Shown here: positions 18,713-27,934 of the stretch, in pieces
Layout: each line of letters starts with the position of its first letter
Numbering within the stretch: the stretch's first letter is position 1
NCBI RefSeq assembly: GCF_003130795.1
Contig: NZ_CP029352.1
Location: 101,001-165,000, forward strand
Reading direction: 5' to 3'
DNA from: Azospirillum thermophilum
Lineage (GTDB): Bacteria > Pseudomonadota > Alphaproteobacteria > Azospirillales > Azospirillaceae
Length of the DNA: 64,000 bases
Notes under the pieces: generated by a model
Databases searched by the model: none
What the model was told of the DNA's origin: nothing
What the model saw: the letters and a program-made list of their open reading frames with translations, nothing else
Program-made: the position numbers and the translations under genes

Positions 18713-20406
18713 CACGCCACCGCCTTCCGGCCGGCGGGCGCGGCTTGCGGGTGGGGCAGGAGCAGCCCGTCCTCGATCCGGTAGAGCGCATCGCAGCCGG
18801 CCAGCGCCTCCGCCCGGTGGCTGACGACGATGCGGGTGCGGCCGGCGAACAGCCGGTCGATCTCGGCCGACAGCCGCAGCGCCGCCGCCTCGTCCAGCGC
18901 CGAGACCGGCTCGTCGAGCACCAGGACCTCCGGCGACCGCAGCAGGCAGCGGGCGAGCGCGATGCGCTGGCGCTGGCCGCCCGACAGGGCGGAGGCCCAG
19001 GCGCCGACCGGCGTGTCGAGCCCGCGCGGCAGCGTCGCCAGCCAGCCGGACAGCTGGGCCGCCCCGACCGCCTCGCGCAGCGCCGCCTCCTCCGGCGCGG
19101 GCAGGCCGAAGCGCAGGTTGTCGGCGATGGTGCCGGGCAGCAGCGGCGTCTCCTGCCCCAGCACGCCGATGCGCCGGCGCAGCAGGGCGGGGTCGAGGTC
19201 GCGCAGGTCGACGCCGTCGAGCAGGATGCGCCCCGCCTCCGGGTCGTAATGGCGGTGGAGCAGGTCGACCAGCGTGGATTTTCCGGCGCCGGAGGGGCCG
19301 AGGATGCCGACCTTGGCCCCGGCGGGAACGGCGAGGCTCGCGCCGCGCAGCACCGGGCGGCCGGGCTCATGCGCGAAGGTGACGCCGTCGACAGCCAGGG
19401 CGCCGCCGCCGGGGGCGGGGGCGAGCGGCACGGCGGGCGGGCGGATGGCCGGCTGTTCGGCCAGCAGCTCCCGCACGCGGTCGAGCGAGACGCGGGCGCG
19501 CTGGGCGGAGACGACGAGGCCGAGCAGCCCCTGAACCGGCCCGCTGGCGCGGCCGAGATAGGAGGTGAAGGCGATCAGCGCGCCCAGCGTCAGGCTGCCG
19601 TCGATCACCTGCAGCCCGCCCCACAGGAAGACCGCCGCGGTGCTGGCCGAGGACATCAGCCCCGGCACGCCGCCCGCCGTGAAGGAGGCCATCTGCTGGC
19701 GCAGCAGGCTGCCGAGGAAGGCCTCGTCGAGCCCGGCCAGCCGCTCCGCCTCCTGCCGCTCGGCGCCGGCGGACTGGATCAGCTTCATCGCCGACAGCCG
19801 CTGCACGAGGAAGCCCGTCAGCGCGGCGGTGCCGTCGCGCACCGCGCGGGTGGTGCGCTCGACCCAGGGGCGGGTGCGGCGCAGGACGAGGATCTGCGCC
19901 GGCAGCAGGACGAAGGCGACCAGCGTCAGCGCCGGGTCGATCAGCAGCATCAGCGCCACCGCCCCGGCCAGCGTCAGCACGGCATTGACCGCCGACAGCG
20001 GCGCGTCGACGGCGAAGCGCTGCACCTCCGCCAGATCGCCGTCGAGCCGCCCCAGCACGTCCCCTGCCGACCAGCGGGCATAGAAGCGGGGCGGCAGCGA
20101 CTGGAGATGGCCGTAGAGCGTCTCGCGCATCGCGAAGAGGACGCGGGCCGAGCTGCGGACATAGAGCCAGCGGATCACTCCCGACAGCAGGGTGGAGACC
20201 AGCGCGACCCCCAGCATGGCGAGCGTCGCCGCCACCAGCAGCCGGACGTTCCCGGCCACCAGCCCGTCGTCGATGATGTGCTTGGTCAGCCAGGGCTGCG
20301 CCAGCCCGGCCACGACGCCGGCCAGCGACAGCCCGAAGCAGACCGCCAGTCCGCCGGCCTGGGGCCGGACGAAGGACCAGGCCCACCGCAGGGAGGATGA
20401 GGGCAT
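18712..20406 (-). CDS. qhpF: ABC transporter (permease-ATPase) for the QHNDH gamma subunit
   Basis: This 564-residue half-transporter has six predicted membrane helices in about the first 310 residues. The nucleotide-binding domain follows, with Walker A GPSGAGKSTL, signature LSGGQRQRIALARCLL, Walker B VLVLDEPVSALDE and the H-loop VVSHR. In the QHNDH system this exporter is thought to move the modified gamma subunit (or leader complex) to the periplasm. The ATG at 20406 is chosen; a TTG six bases upstream is also in frame. It is about 100 bases downstream of qhpB and overlaps the qhpE start. Confidence 0.87.
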   Translation of the reverse strand: MPSSSLRWAWSFVRPQAGGLAVCFGLSLAGVVAGLAQPWLTKHIIDDGLVAGNVRLLVAATLAMLGVALVSTLLSGVIRWLYVRSSARVLFAMRETLYGHLQSLPPRFYARWSAGDVLGRLDGDLAEVQRFAVDAPLSAVNAVLTLAGAVALMLLIDPALTLVAFVLLPAQILVLRRTRPWVERTTRAVRDGTAALTGFLVQRLSAMKLIQSAGAERQEAERLAGLDEAFLGSLLRQQMASFTAGGVPGLMSSASTAAVFLWGGLQVIDGSLTLGALIAFTSYLGRASGPVQGLLGLVVSAQRARVSLDRVRELLAEQPAIRPPAVPLAPAPGGGALAVDGVTFAHEPGRPVLRGASLAVPAGAKVGILGPSGAGKSTLVDLLHRHYDPEAGRILLDGVDLRDLDPALLRRRIGVLGQETPLLPGTIADNLRFGLPAPEEAALREAVGAAQLSGWLATLPRGLDTPVGAWASALSGGQRQRIALARCLLRSPEVLVLDEPVSALDEAAALRLSAEIDRLFAGRTRIVVSHRAEALAGCDALYRIEDGLLLPHPQAAPAGRKAVA

Positions 20407-20505
20407 GGGCAAGGCTCTTTCAGAGGGTGGCGGAGGGCGGTCGTTCCCCCGTCGCCGCGGCCGGGACGGACCCGGCCACGACGCCGCGGAGCGGGGACCC
20501 CGCCG

Positions 20506-21594
20506 CTACCAGCGCACCGTCCTCAGCGACGCCACGCCCTGGTCGGGGCAGCCTTCGATCTGGATGCCGCCCAGCTTCTCCAGCGTGTCGGTGCTGTAGA
20601 CGCCGACGTCGCAGGTGGTGCCGCCGACATAGACCTCCTTGCCGTCGCCGGAGATGTTGATGGCGTAGTAGGTGTGCGGCAGGTCGATCCGCTTCACCAG
20701 CTTGCCCGCCGTGGCGTCGATCTTGGACAGCTGGGTGTAGACCGAGAAGACCTCCCCCTTCTTCTGCGGGTTGACGACGGAGGAGAAGATCACGGCGCTG
20801 GTGTCCTCGAAGTCCTTCATCGCCACCTTGCCCGACGCCAGATCCAGCGTCAGCATGCCGGTCCTGGCGGCGCTGGGATCGGTCGGCGGCAGGTCCTTGC
20901 GCGAGGTGAAGTAGGGGGTGGAGAAGACCGCCGCCTGCTCGAACTGCGGCCAGACGTCGAGGATGTCCGGCGGGTTGTAGTTCTTGCGCGTCCAGTTCAG
21001 CACCTTGTGCGTCTGGCGGACGGCGCCTGTCTTGGGGTCCATGGCGTAGAGGTCCCAGCCCAGCGCCCACAGCGTGCCGCCGTCGCGGGAGAAGGCGAGC
21101 ACGGCGATGCGGCGCGGCGCCTTCATCGTGCGCACCGGCTTGGCGCCCACGCCGTCGGCGGTTCTGAAGACGGCGATGCGCGTGTCCTCCACCTTGTACT
21201 CGCCGGGCAGGATGCGCACCGGCGACTGGAAGACGAACAGCTCCTTGCCGTCGGGGCTGACGTCCATGGCGAACATCGCCTTCACCCGGTGGTCCGGGGT
21301 GGAGAAGTCGGCGCGGAACACCTGCTCCCCGGTCTGCAGGTCGATGCCGGAGACGCTGTTCAGGTGGTTGGTGACGACGTAGGCGACCTTGCCGTCCGGC
21401 GAGGGCACGATGGTGCCGGGGGCGATGCCGCCGCCGGGGATCTCGTGGATCTTCGTCACCTGCCGGGCGGCGGCGTCGATCACCACCAGCTTGTTCGGCT
21501 TGGCGCCGGTGACCAGATACTCCTTCGCGGAGACGGCGGGTGCCGCCGCAAGCAGCAGGGCGGCCAGCAGGGCGGCCAGAATGCGTGTGGTCAT
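20506..21594 (-). CDS. qhpB: quinohemoprotein amine dehydrogenase beta subunit (beta-propeller)
   Basis: This 362-residue periplasmic subunit starts with a clear Sec signal peptide (MTTRILAALLAALLLAAAPAV, cleavage after SA). The mature part, opening KEYLVTGAKPNKLVVID, consists of WD/YVTN-like repeats (for example GKVAYVVTNHLNSVSGID and GKEVYVGGTTCDVGVYST) that form the seven-bladed propeller seen in QHNDH and methylamine dehydrogenase-like enzymes. It holds part of the active site facing the CTQ cofactor of the gamma subunit. GGGAG precedes the ATG. It follows qhpC by 23 bases. Confidence 0.9.
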   Translation of the reverse strand: MTTRILAALLAALLLAAAPAVSAKEYLVTGAKPNKLVVIDAAARQVTKIHEIPGGGIAPGTIVPSPDGKVAYVVTNHLNSVSGIDLQTGEQVFRADFSTPDHRVKAMFAMDVSPDGKELFVFQSPVRILPGEYKVEDTRIAVFRTADGVGAKPVRTMKAPRRIAVLAFSRDGGTLWALGWDLYAMDPKTGAVRQTHKVLNWTRKNYNPPDILDVWPQFEQAAVFSTPYFTSRKDLPPTDPSAARTGMLTLDLASGKVAMKDFEDTSAVIFSSVVNPQKKGEVFSVYTQLSKIDATAGKLVKRIDLPHTYYAINISGDGKEVYVGGTTCDVGVYSTDTLEKLGGIQIEGCPDQGVASLRTVRW

Positions 21595-21617
21595 GGTATG
21601 GGCTCCCTTGTCCCCGC

Positions 21618-21938
21618 TCACTTCTTCGGGAAGACCGACTGCAGCTCCCGCCAGTCGTTCTGGGCGGAGGGCGCCTTGGCGTTCCAGTCCGGATAGGTGT
21701 TGATGGTGTCGGGCACCTGGGCCGGCCACCAGCAGGGGTCGGAGCAGCCGTAGAGGTCCGCCTCCATCGGCGCGCAGAGGGCGGCGACGCTGCCGAAGGG
21801 ATCGACCTCCCAGCCGGGGTCGAGGGTGGAGGCGCAGCCGACCACCACCTGCATCGCCACCACCTCTTCCATCCGGCCGTCCTCGACCGCCTGGTCGACC
21901 AGCGAGGCCTTCCTGTTCAAGGGCTTCAGATGCTTCAT
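21618..21938 (-). CDS. qhpC: quinohemoprotein amine dehydrogenase gamma subunit (CTQ-bearing)
   Basis: This 106-residue precursor matches the gamma subunit family, including the diagnostic [17 protein letters not shown]. Assuming the known 28-residue leader, the cross-link positions fall exactly as in Paracoccus: Cys35-Glu44, Cys55-Asp61 and Cys69-Asp77 thioethers, and Cys65-Trp71 for the cysteine tryptophylquinone cofactor. All partners are present, so a functional cofactor is expected. The N-terminal leader (KHLKPLNRK...) is removed by QhpE. The start overlaps the qhpD stop (ATGA), coupling the substrate with its modifying enzyme. Confidence 0.95.
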   Translation of the reverse strand: MKHLKPLNRKASLVDQAVEDGRMEEVVAMQVVVGCASTLDPGWEVDPFGSVAALCAPMEADLYGCSDPCWWPAQVPDTINTYPDWNAKAPSAQNDWRELQSVFPKK

Positions 21939-23365
21939 TTCTTCCCCCTCCGCGGTGCGACGTGCCGCTCGATGAAGGTCGGGTTGGCGACGGTGATCTC
22001 GGCGTAGGCGCGGATGCCGAAGTCGATCCAATCCCGCATCAGGTTGCAGTAGTGGTAGGTGGGATGCGCCGGGTCGGAATAGCGGGCGTAGGATTCGTGA
22101 TAGCAGCCGCCGGCGCACAGCTTGCGGATCCAGCAGGTCTCGCAGCCCGTCCCCGTCCGGTTCGCCATGCCCTCCAGGAAGGCGGCGAGGCTTTCCCGGG
22201 CGATGCCGTCGCCGACATTGCCGTAGGTCGGCTGGGTCGATCCGGTGAAGCGGTGGCAGAGATGCAGGTCGCCCTGGCGGTCCACCGCCAGCATGCCGAG
22301 CCCGGCGCCGCAGGGCAGCGACTTGGTGGTGCCCTCCGACAGGTCGGTCATGAGCTGGTGCATGTTGGAGAAGCCGATGTTCTCCCCGCGCTTCGCGGCC
22401 TCGACATACTCGCGGCCCAACGCCTTCATGTTGGCGAAGACCTCGGCCAGCTCGTCGCCCGACAGGTTGAAGGCGGTCATGCCGCCGGAGGTCACCGGCG
22501 AGAAGCCCACCTCGAAGAAGCCGATCTCGTCCTTCAGGTGATGATGGATCGCCTGCACGTCGGTCACCCCGGCGGTCAGCGTCACCCGCGCCCCGACCGG
22601 CCGCGACCGGTAGCGCGAGAGCAGCATCCGCGCCTTGGCCGACACGATGTCGTAGCTGCCCTTGCCGCCGACCGTCCGGCGGTTGCGGTCGTGCAGCGGC
22701 TTCGGCCCGTCCATGCTGACGGTGATGCCGAAGCGGTGGGCGTCGAGCCAGTCCACCACCTCCTCGGTCAGCAGCACGGCGTTGGTGGTCAGCGAGAAGT
22801 CGATGCGCTGGCCGGTCTCCCGCCCGCGGGCCCCGGCATACTCCACCACCCGGCGGATCAGCGGCAGGTTGGTCAGCGGCTCGCCGCCGAAGAAGACGAC
22901 GTTGACGCTGTCGCGGCCCTTCGCCTCCTGCAGCAGCAGGTCGACGCTGCGCGCCGCGGTGTCGAAGTCCATCCGTTCCCCCTTGGCGGGGGTGGTGAGA
23001 TCCTCCTTGTAGCAGTAGGTGCAGCTCAGGTTGCAGCCGGTGTTGACGTTGAGCACGACGGTGCTGAGCGGGAATTCCCGGATCTCGATGGGGGCCGCGG
23101 CCGGTCGGGCCATGCCGTCGTCGATGACGCGCAGCGTGATCAGCTCGCGCAGGGTCTCCACCACCTGGGCCGGCTCGGCGATGCCGTCGAAGCGGCGGCG
23201 GATGTCGTCCTCCCCCACCCGCTCCAGCTCGGCGAACAGGTCGTAGAGGTGGGTGCCGACCTCGTCCAGCTCGAACAGGCCGCTGGTCGGGACATGGAAC
23301 AGCAGGCGCCGGTCGCCGACCGTCATGGCGCGGACGTCGTTGCGCGCCAGTTGAAGGGTAGTCAT
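21935..23365 (-). CDS. qhpD: radical SAM/SPASM enzyme forming thioether cross-links in the gamma subunit
   Basis: At 476 residues this protein has an N-terminal peptide-recognition-like region and the radical SAM motif CNLSCTYC (Cys 111, 115, 118). FFGGEPLTN and [10 protein letters not shown] follow, and a Cys-rich SPASM tail ([14 protein letters not shown]) binds auxiliary iron-sulfur clusters. Characterised QhpD makes the intra-peptidyl Cys-to-Asp/Glu thioether bonds in QhpC before CTQ is built. The position between qhpA and qhpC matches Paracoccus and Pseudomonas. It acts in the cytoplasm and has no signal peptide. Confidence 0.94.
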   Translation of the reverse strand: MTTLQLARNDVRAMTVGDRRLLFHVPTSGLFELDEVGTHLYDLFAELERVGEDDIRRRFDGIAEPAQVVETLRELITLRVIDDGMARPAAAPIEIREFPLSTVVLNVNTGCNLSCTYCYKEDLTTPAKGERMDFDTAARSVDLLLQEAKGRDSVNVVFFGGEPLTNLPLIRRVVEYAGARGRETGQRIDFSLTTNAVLLTEEVVDWLDAHRFGITVSMDGPKPLHDRNRRTVGGKGSYDIVSAKARMLLSRYRSRPVGARVTLTAGVTDVQAIHHHLKDEIGFFEVGFSPVTSGGMTAFNLSGDELAEVFANMKALGREYVEAAKRGENIGFSNMHQLMTDLSEGTTKSLPCGAGLGMLAVDRQGDLHLCHRFTGSTQPTYGNVGDGIARESLAAFLEGMANRTGTGCETCWIRKLCAGGCYHESYARYSDPAHPTYHYCNLMRDWIDFGIRAYAEITVANPTFIERHVAPRRGKK

Positions 23366-23384
23366 GGGCTCGTCTCCCCTGGGG

Positions 23385-24989
23385 TCAGCGGATGGGCGGA
23401 TCGTTCCAGCGCTGCACGGTGCTGATCAGCCGGCCGGAGCCGCTGACGCCGTGCTCGCCGTCCCTGACCGTCGCCACCACCTTCAGGTCGCCGATGTTGT
23501 TGGTGCCGAAGACGCGCTGCGGGTTGGGGCCGGCGGCGGCGGGCTGGAACAGGCCGGACGGGCCGATACCGCCGGAGAACTTCACGTCCTCCATCTGCTT
23601 CGCGGCCTCGTTGTAGGGCTCCAGGCTCCAGTCGGCGGGCAGCGGGCCGACGCGCACGTCGTCCCTGGTGCCGGGCTTGCCGTCCTTGCCGTTGAGGTAG
23701 CCGACCGCCTCGAACTGGGCCGTCACCGGTGCCGTGGTGCCGCCGTTTCCGCCGACGCGGGCGATGGTGTAGGGCGGTTCGACCTGGACGCTGTCGATCT
23801 TCGCATAGACCGTGAAGCCGTCGCCCCTGGCCTTGCCGACCGTCACCTTGCGGGCGCCGGGGGCCGCGCCGGCGGCGGCGGTCGCCTCGACCACCACGGC
23901 GCCGGGCGCCTGGGAGACGACCTTCGCCGTCACGCCGGGGCCGAAGTCGGCCGTGCCGCCGTCGAGCCCGGTGCCCCAGACGGTGATGCGCGCGGTGGTG
24001 CCGGCCTTCAGGGATTCCTGGCTGTAGCCGAGGATGGCCGGGGCGCCGGCCTCCGCCTTCACGGCGGTGAAGCTGGCGCCGATCTCGTCATGGTCGGCGA
24101 GGAACCAGCGGCCGGTCATCCGGCGGCCGTCCTTGGAGGCGGCGAAGACCTCCCGCACCTCCTGGCCGCCGAGCGTCGTCGAGCCGCGCCACTCGTAACC
24201 GGTATAGACGACCGAGCGGCCCTTGCCCGACAGCGGCTTGCCGGCGGCGTCCGTCAGGTCGTAGGCGACGCTGTAGCCGTCGCCGTCCCGCGTGACGGTG
24301 GCGGTGCCGCCATAGCTGCCCAGGCCCGGCCGGTGGCCGCTGACCGTCCAGGTGCCGGCGAGCTCGGGCTTCGGCGCCTTCGCCCAGGCGGTCCATTCCT
24401 TGGTCTGGAAGGGGAACTTGCTGCCCAGCAGCGTCGGCGTCCGGGTGGAGACGATCTCCCACCATTTGCGGTCGCGGCCCAGCGCCTGATACTCCGCGGT
24501 CGGCCACTGGCCGAGGTGGAAGTGGGCGAGGCGGCGCCATTCGTCGGCGTCGCGCCGCTGCAGCCCGACGCGCGCGATGGAATGGCAGCGGCCGCAGGTG
24601 ACCGACAGGTCGCCTTCGGCGATCGGCGTCTCCACCACCGAAGGCTGGCGTTCCAGGATGTAGCGGAAGGGGGCGGCCTCCTCCGGCGCCAGCCCCTGGC
24701 GGTCGGACAGGTAGGCGACCAGCTTGCGGCTTTCCTCCGGCGTCAGGTTCGCCCCGTGGATCTGGTTCATCCGGAACAGCGTCATCGTCCAGCCTTCCGG
24801 CGTCTTGCGGACGTGGTCGATGCGGTTGAGCGTTCCGTCGGCCTGCCGTTCATGGCAGGTGGTGCAGCGCTCCTTGATGATCGCCTGGGCCGCCGCTGCC
24901 CCCGGCGGTTCGGCGGCGGCGGCCCCGCCCTGGACCGCCAGCACCGCGGCCAGCGTCAGGCCGCCGGCCAACCCTGTCTTCAGTCCCAT
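23385..24989 (-). CDS. qhpA: quinohemoprotein amine dehydrogenase alpha subunit (diheme cytochrome c)
   Basis: This 534-residue periplasmic subunit has a signal peptide (MGLKTGLAGGLTLAAVLAVQ). Two haem c motifs, CTTCH (42-46) and CGRCH (132-136), are followed by beta-rich Ig-like domains, as in the 60-kDa QHNDH alpha subunit. The haems take electrons from the CTQ of the gamma subunit and pass them to a periplasmic acceptor. Length and order of domains agree with the family. It lies 26 bases after qhpG and 19 before qhpD. The substrate is expected to be a primary amine such as n-butylamine or benzylamine in known enzymes; here that is untested. Confidence 0.93.
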   Translation of the reverse strand: MGLKTGLAGGLTLAAVLAVQGGAAAAEPPGAAAAQAIIKERCTTCHERQADGTLNRIDHVRKTPEGWTMTLFRMNQIHGANLTPEESRKLVAYLSDRQGLAPEEAAPFRYILERQPSVVETPIAEGDLSVTCGRCHSIARVGLQRRDADEWRRLAHFHLGQWPTAEYQALGRDRKWWEIVSTRTPTLLGSKFPFQTKEWTAWAKAPKPELAGTWTVSGHRPGLGSYGGTATVTRDGDGYSVAYDLTDAAGKPLSGKGRSVVYTGYEWRGSTTLGGQEVREVFAASKDGRRMTGRWFLADHDEIGASFTAVKAEAGAPAILGYSQESLKAGTTARITVWGTGLDGGTADFGPGVTAKVVSQAPGAVVVEATAAAGAAPGARKVTVGKARGDGFTVYAKIDSVQVEPPYTIARVGGNGGTTAPVTAQFEAVGYLNGKDGKPGTRDDVRVGPLPADWSLEPYNEAAKQMEDVKFSGGIGPSGLFQPAAAGPNPQRVFGTNNIGDLKVVATVRDGEHGVSGSGRLISTVQRWNDPPIR

Positions 24990-25015
24990 ATGGTTGTTCT
25001 CCCCGTTCTTGCCCC

Positions 25016-26365
25016 TCAGGGGAGCGGCATCCCTCCGCCGACTCCCAGAAAACCGTTCCGGCCGAGCCAGGCCAGAGCGGTCGCAACGCGCGGCGGCTCT
25101 TGGCCCAGCCGCCGCGCAAGCTCGATCGCCGACGCCGGCGCGGCGGATGCCCCCGCCGCCTGCCCGGCCAGCCGCATCAGCGGCGCCAGCTCCACCCCCT
25201 CGATGGTCAGCACGCCGCGCGGAAGCTGCGGGGTGACCAGGACCTCGCGCTCCTCGATGCGGTCGCCGATCACCACCGGGCAGTGCCGCACCCCGTGCCG
25301 GGCCGGCGGCGGCGGGGCCGGCGGCCAGGCGGCGCGGGCGCGCCAGAAGGGGCGGTCGGCCCAGCGCGTCTCCTGCCGGTAGAAGGCGTTGCCGACCGCT
25401 GCGCCATGGGCGAACAGCTCGGCGCAGCGTCCCTCGACGAAGCGGCGGACGAGCGGCAGCGCGCCGGGGTCGGCCAGCAGCGTGTTGACCGCCGCGGTGG
25501 CGGCGAAGGCGCCGGAAAGGGCGGCATGGACGCCGTGGCCGGAGAGCGGGTCGCCGGTGAAGGCGGCGTCGCCGATGCGCAGCCAGCCGGGGCCGATCAC
25601 CTCCGTCCGCAGCACCGCCGTGGCGTCGCGCGCCGCGGCGTCGTGGAGGGGCGCGCAGCCGGCGATCCAGGCCAGCGCCTCCGGCGAGGCGGCGACGCAC
25701 TGTTCCTGCAGCCCGGTCAGCCCGCCGCGCGCCGGCACCGCCGCGGCGTCCACCATGACCTGCACCATGCGGCGGCCGTCCGGCAGGCGGGCCATCCAGG
25801 CCCAGCCGTCGGGAAAGGCGGCGGCAGCGCTGGCCGCCGAGCCATCCGGGCCGTGGGGTCCCTGGTAGAGCCGGGCGACCGCCACGGTGCGCGGGCCGCG
25901 GTCGCGCAGGCCGCCCGACCGCGGGGCGCGGCGGCCGCGCGCCTCCACCAGGAAGCGGCCGGCGGCGAGCGGCCGGCCGGCGGCGTCCAGCGCCAGCCAG
26001 CCCTCCGGCCCCGGGCGCAGGTCGGCCACCGTGGCGGACAGCGGCGCCACCCCCGCCGCCGCCGCGTCGCGCAGCAGGGCGGCGTCGAAGGCCGGCCGTT
26101 CCACCAGATGCTCGCCGTTGAGGCCGGAGGCGAGGCCGTTCCAATGGGCGCTGCGGCGCACCGGCCCGCCCGCCGCGGCCACCGCCTCGCGGCAGCCGGC
26201 GCGGCGCAGCCCCTCCACCACGCGGGGCGACATCCCTTCCCAGGCGGGGGCGCGGGGGGCGGAGAGCAGGGCGACCGACCAGCCGAGCGCCGTCAGGCGG
26301 CAGGCCAGCGCGACCCCGGACGGACCGGCCCCCAGGATCAGCACGTCTGCCGTCTTTTTATGCAT
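25016..26365 (-). CDS. qhpG: FAD-dependent monooxygenase of CTQ biogenesis
   Basis: This 449-residue flavoprotein has the FAD-binding ADVLILGAGPSGVALACRL at the N-terminus and RIGDAAFTGDPLSGHGVHAAL, the second FAD motif, near residue 290. It resembles tryptophan halogenase-like/flavin monooxygenases. QhpG is known to dihydroxylate the gamma-subunit Trp during CTQ formation. Here it is the first gene of the minus-strand operon, divergent from qhpR. The ATG at 26365 (MHKKTADVL) is chosen because the Rossmann strand begins at once; an upstream in-frame start would add 16 unrelated residues. Confidence 0.88.
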   Translation of the reverse strand: MHKKTADVLILGAGPSGVALACRLTALGWSVALLSAPRAPAWEGMSPRVVEGLRRAGCREAVAAAGGPVRRSAHWNGLASGLNGEHLVERPAFDAALLRDAAAAGVAPLSATVADLRPGPEGWLALDAAGRPLAAGRFLVEARGRRAPRSGGLRDRGPRTVAVARLYQGPHGPDGSAASAAAAFPDGWAWMARLPDGRRMVQVMVDAAAVPARGGLTGLQEQCVAASPEALAWIAGCAPLHDAAARDATAVLRTEVIGPGWLRIGDAAFTGDPLSGHGVHAALSGAFAATAAVNTLLADPGALPLVRRFVEGRCAELFAHGAAVGNAFYRQETRWADRPFWRARAAWPPAPPPPARHGVRHCPVVIGDRIEEREVLVTPQLPRGVLTIEGVELAPLMRLAGQAAGASAAPASAIELARRLGQEPPRVATALAWLGRNGFLGVGGGMPLP

Positions 26366-26431
26366 TTGCCCCACTTTCAGACAGTCAGCCCCACCAACCG
26401 CTTGAGTCTGCACCAGCGGAAGCAGGGCGAT

Positions 26432-26450
26432 CTATCCGCTATGCGAAATG
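26432..26450. promoter_or_regulatory. direct repeat copy 1 in the qhpG-qhpR control region
   Basis: CTATCCGCTATGCGAAATG lies about 67 bases before the qhpG start. A 17/19 identical copy in the same orientation lies at 26761-26779. Such paired direct repeats fit AraC-family binding, so QhpR is the natural candidate. The control region 26366-26919 is markedly less GC-rich than its surroundings and holds no gene I can support. Confidence 0.5.
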
Positions 26451-26760
26451 GCGGGATTTATCTTCATCGGCTGCTGATCTTCCAGAGTCGCCGCCGGTTC
26501 TCATGTCTTTCAAAGACCGATGTACTTTAAACGGGCGCAGTCCCGGTCAAGCCGTCACGGCTCTTATGTCATACGGAAATTGGCCGATCCTTTGACCGGC
26601 CGCATTTCGACGGCATGACGGACTGATCTCTGCGAACTAGCCGGGAAGGCCATCCATCTCTTCATTGCACTGCCGCATGAACGGGCAGGTTGCACAAAGC
26701 GTGTCATGGCACTGCACAAAGATAATACGATCGTTATTTCGGCTGTCTTGACGGCTTACA

Positions 26761-26779
26761 CTATCCGCTTTGCGAAGTG
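26761..26779. promoter_or_regulatory. direct repeat copy 2 in the qhpG-qhpR control region
   Basis: CTATCCGCTTTGCGAAGTG differs from the copy at 26432-26450 at two positions. It lies about 140 bases before the chosen qhpR start and may serve autoregulation. An inverted pair CCGGTCAA (26543-26550) / TTGACCGG (26592-26599) lies between the two copies. Confidence 0.5.
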
Positions 26780-26919
26780 CCTGACACCCTCTGCGGAACA
26801 GTTTGACATCCGCCGCCGATATGGGAGCATTCGGACGGGCAACAGGGCATGGGGCTGCCCTGGAACAAGACGAAAAGTCACACCGCAAGGGCGGCCCGGC
26901 AACGACGGGAGCAACGGAG

Positions 26920-27897
26920 ATGGGCGATCCGGAATCCGTGGAGGTGATCACCGACCGCGCGGAGGATGTGTGCGACCAGGAGAAGGCGCTGCGCGGCTGG
27001 ACGCAGTGCTACAGCCAGCTTCAGCCCGGGCGCTTCGCGGGCGAGCTGCGGGAGGTGGTGATCCCCGGCGTCCGCCTGATCCGCGAGACGACCAACCTGC
27101 GCCTGCACCAGCACACGGCGCCGCCGCCGGACATGGTGGTGATCGGCCTGCCGTCGCTGCGCTCGGCCCCCGCCCGGTTCGAGGGCAAGGAGGTGGAGGA
27201 GAACGACATCATGGCCTTCAGCGGCGCCAAGGTGTGCGAGTTCATCTGCTCCGGCCCGATGTCGGTGCTGGCGATCGCCATCGACGCCAGGCGGCTGAAG
27301 GACTACCGCCTGACGCTGCCGGGGATGGACCGGCTGCGCAGCGGCTGTTTTCCCAGCAGCCATGCGACGAAGCTGCGCGCCGAGCTGGAGCGGCTGCTGA
27401 ACAGCGTTCCGGAGGCCGGCGCCGCGCCGCAGGAGGCCGCCGGGCCGGGCGGGCTGCTGCGCCATGCCGGCGTGCACATGCCGATCCTCGACCGCTGCCT
27501 GCAGGTGGTGGAGCAGATCACCTCCGACGCGCCGGAGCCGGAACGGTCGCTGGCGCCCTCGCAGCGCCACGTGCTGGTCGACCGGGTGGTGGAGTATGTC
27601 CGCGCCCATCCGGACGACACGCTGTCGGTGGCGCAGATCGCGCAGGCGGTCGGGGTGACCACCCGCATGCTGGAATACAGCTTCGCCAGCGTGCTGGGCA
27701 TCACGCCCAAGGCCTGGCTGCGGATGATCCGGCTGAACGCCGCCCGCCGGGCGCTGAAGGCCGCCGACCCGCGCAGCGCCACCGTGGCGGGCATCGCCAT
27801 GGACCACGGCTTCTGGCACCTCGGCCGCTTCTCGACCTACTATGCGGCGATGTACGGGGAGAAGCCGTCGGACACGCTGAAGGCGCGGGCGCAATAG
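26920..27897 (+). CDS. qhpR: AraC-family regulator of the qhp operon
   Basis: This 325-residue protein has a C-terminal AraC/XylS double helix-turn-helix (from about residue 225: VEYVRAHPDDTLSVAQIAQAVGVTTRMLEYSF, then ITPKAWLRMIRLNAAR and the second helix GFWHLGRFSTYYAAMYGEKPSDTL). An N-terminal cupin-like sensing region resembles AraC_binding_2 proteins. In Paracoccus QhpR activates qhp in response to n-butylamine; divergent placement here supports the same role. The ATG at 26920 is chosen for the GGGAG eight bases upstream; earlier in-frame starts would add non-conserved residues. Confidence 0.85.
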   Translation: MGDPESVEVITDRAEDVCDQEKALRGWTQCYSQLQPGRFAGELREVVIPGVRLIRETTNLRLHQHTAPPPDMVVIGLPSLRSAPARFEGKEVEENDIMAFSGAKVCEFICSGPMSVLAIAIDARRLKDYRLTLPGMDRLRSGCFPSSHATKLRAELERLLNSVPEAGAAPQEAAGPGGLLRHAGVHMPILDRCLQVVEQITSDAPEPERSLAPSQRHVLVDRVVEYVRAHPDDTLSVAQIAQAVGVTTRMLEYSFASVLGITPKAWLRMIRLNAARRALKAADPRSATVAGIAMDHGFWHLGRFSTYYAAMYGEKPSDTLKARAQ

Positions 27898-27910
27898 CGG
27901 CCCGCGCCTT
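27880..27910. terminator. hairpin between convergent qhpR and the symporter gene
   Basis: AAGGCGCGGGC (27880-27890) and GCCCGCGCCTT (27900-27910) are perfect 11-bp arms around a 9-base loop that contains the qhpR stop codon. The tail has no strong U run in either direction. It probably serves as a bidirectional terminator for the two convergent genes. Confidence 0.5.
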
Positions 27911-27934
27911 CAGCGCCGCCGTCTTCGGACGGGC

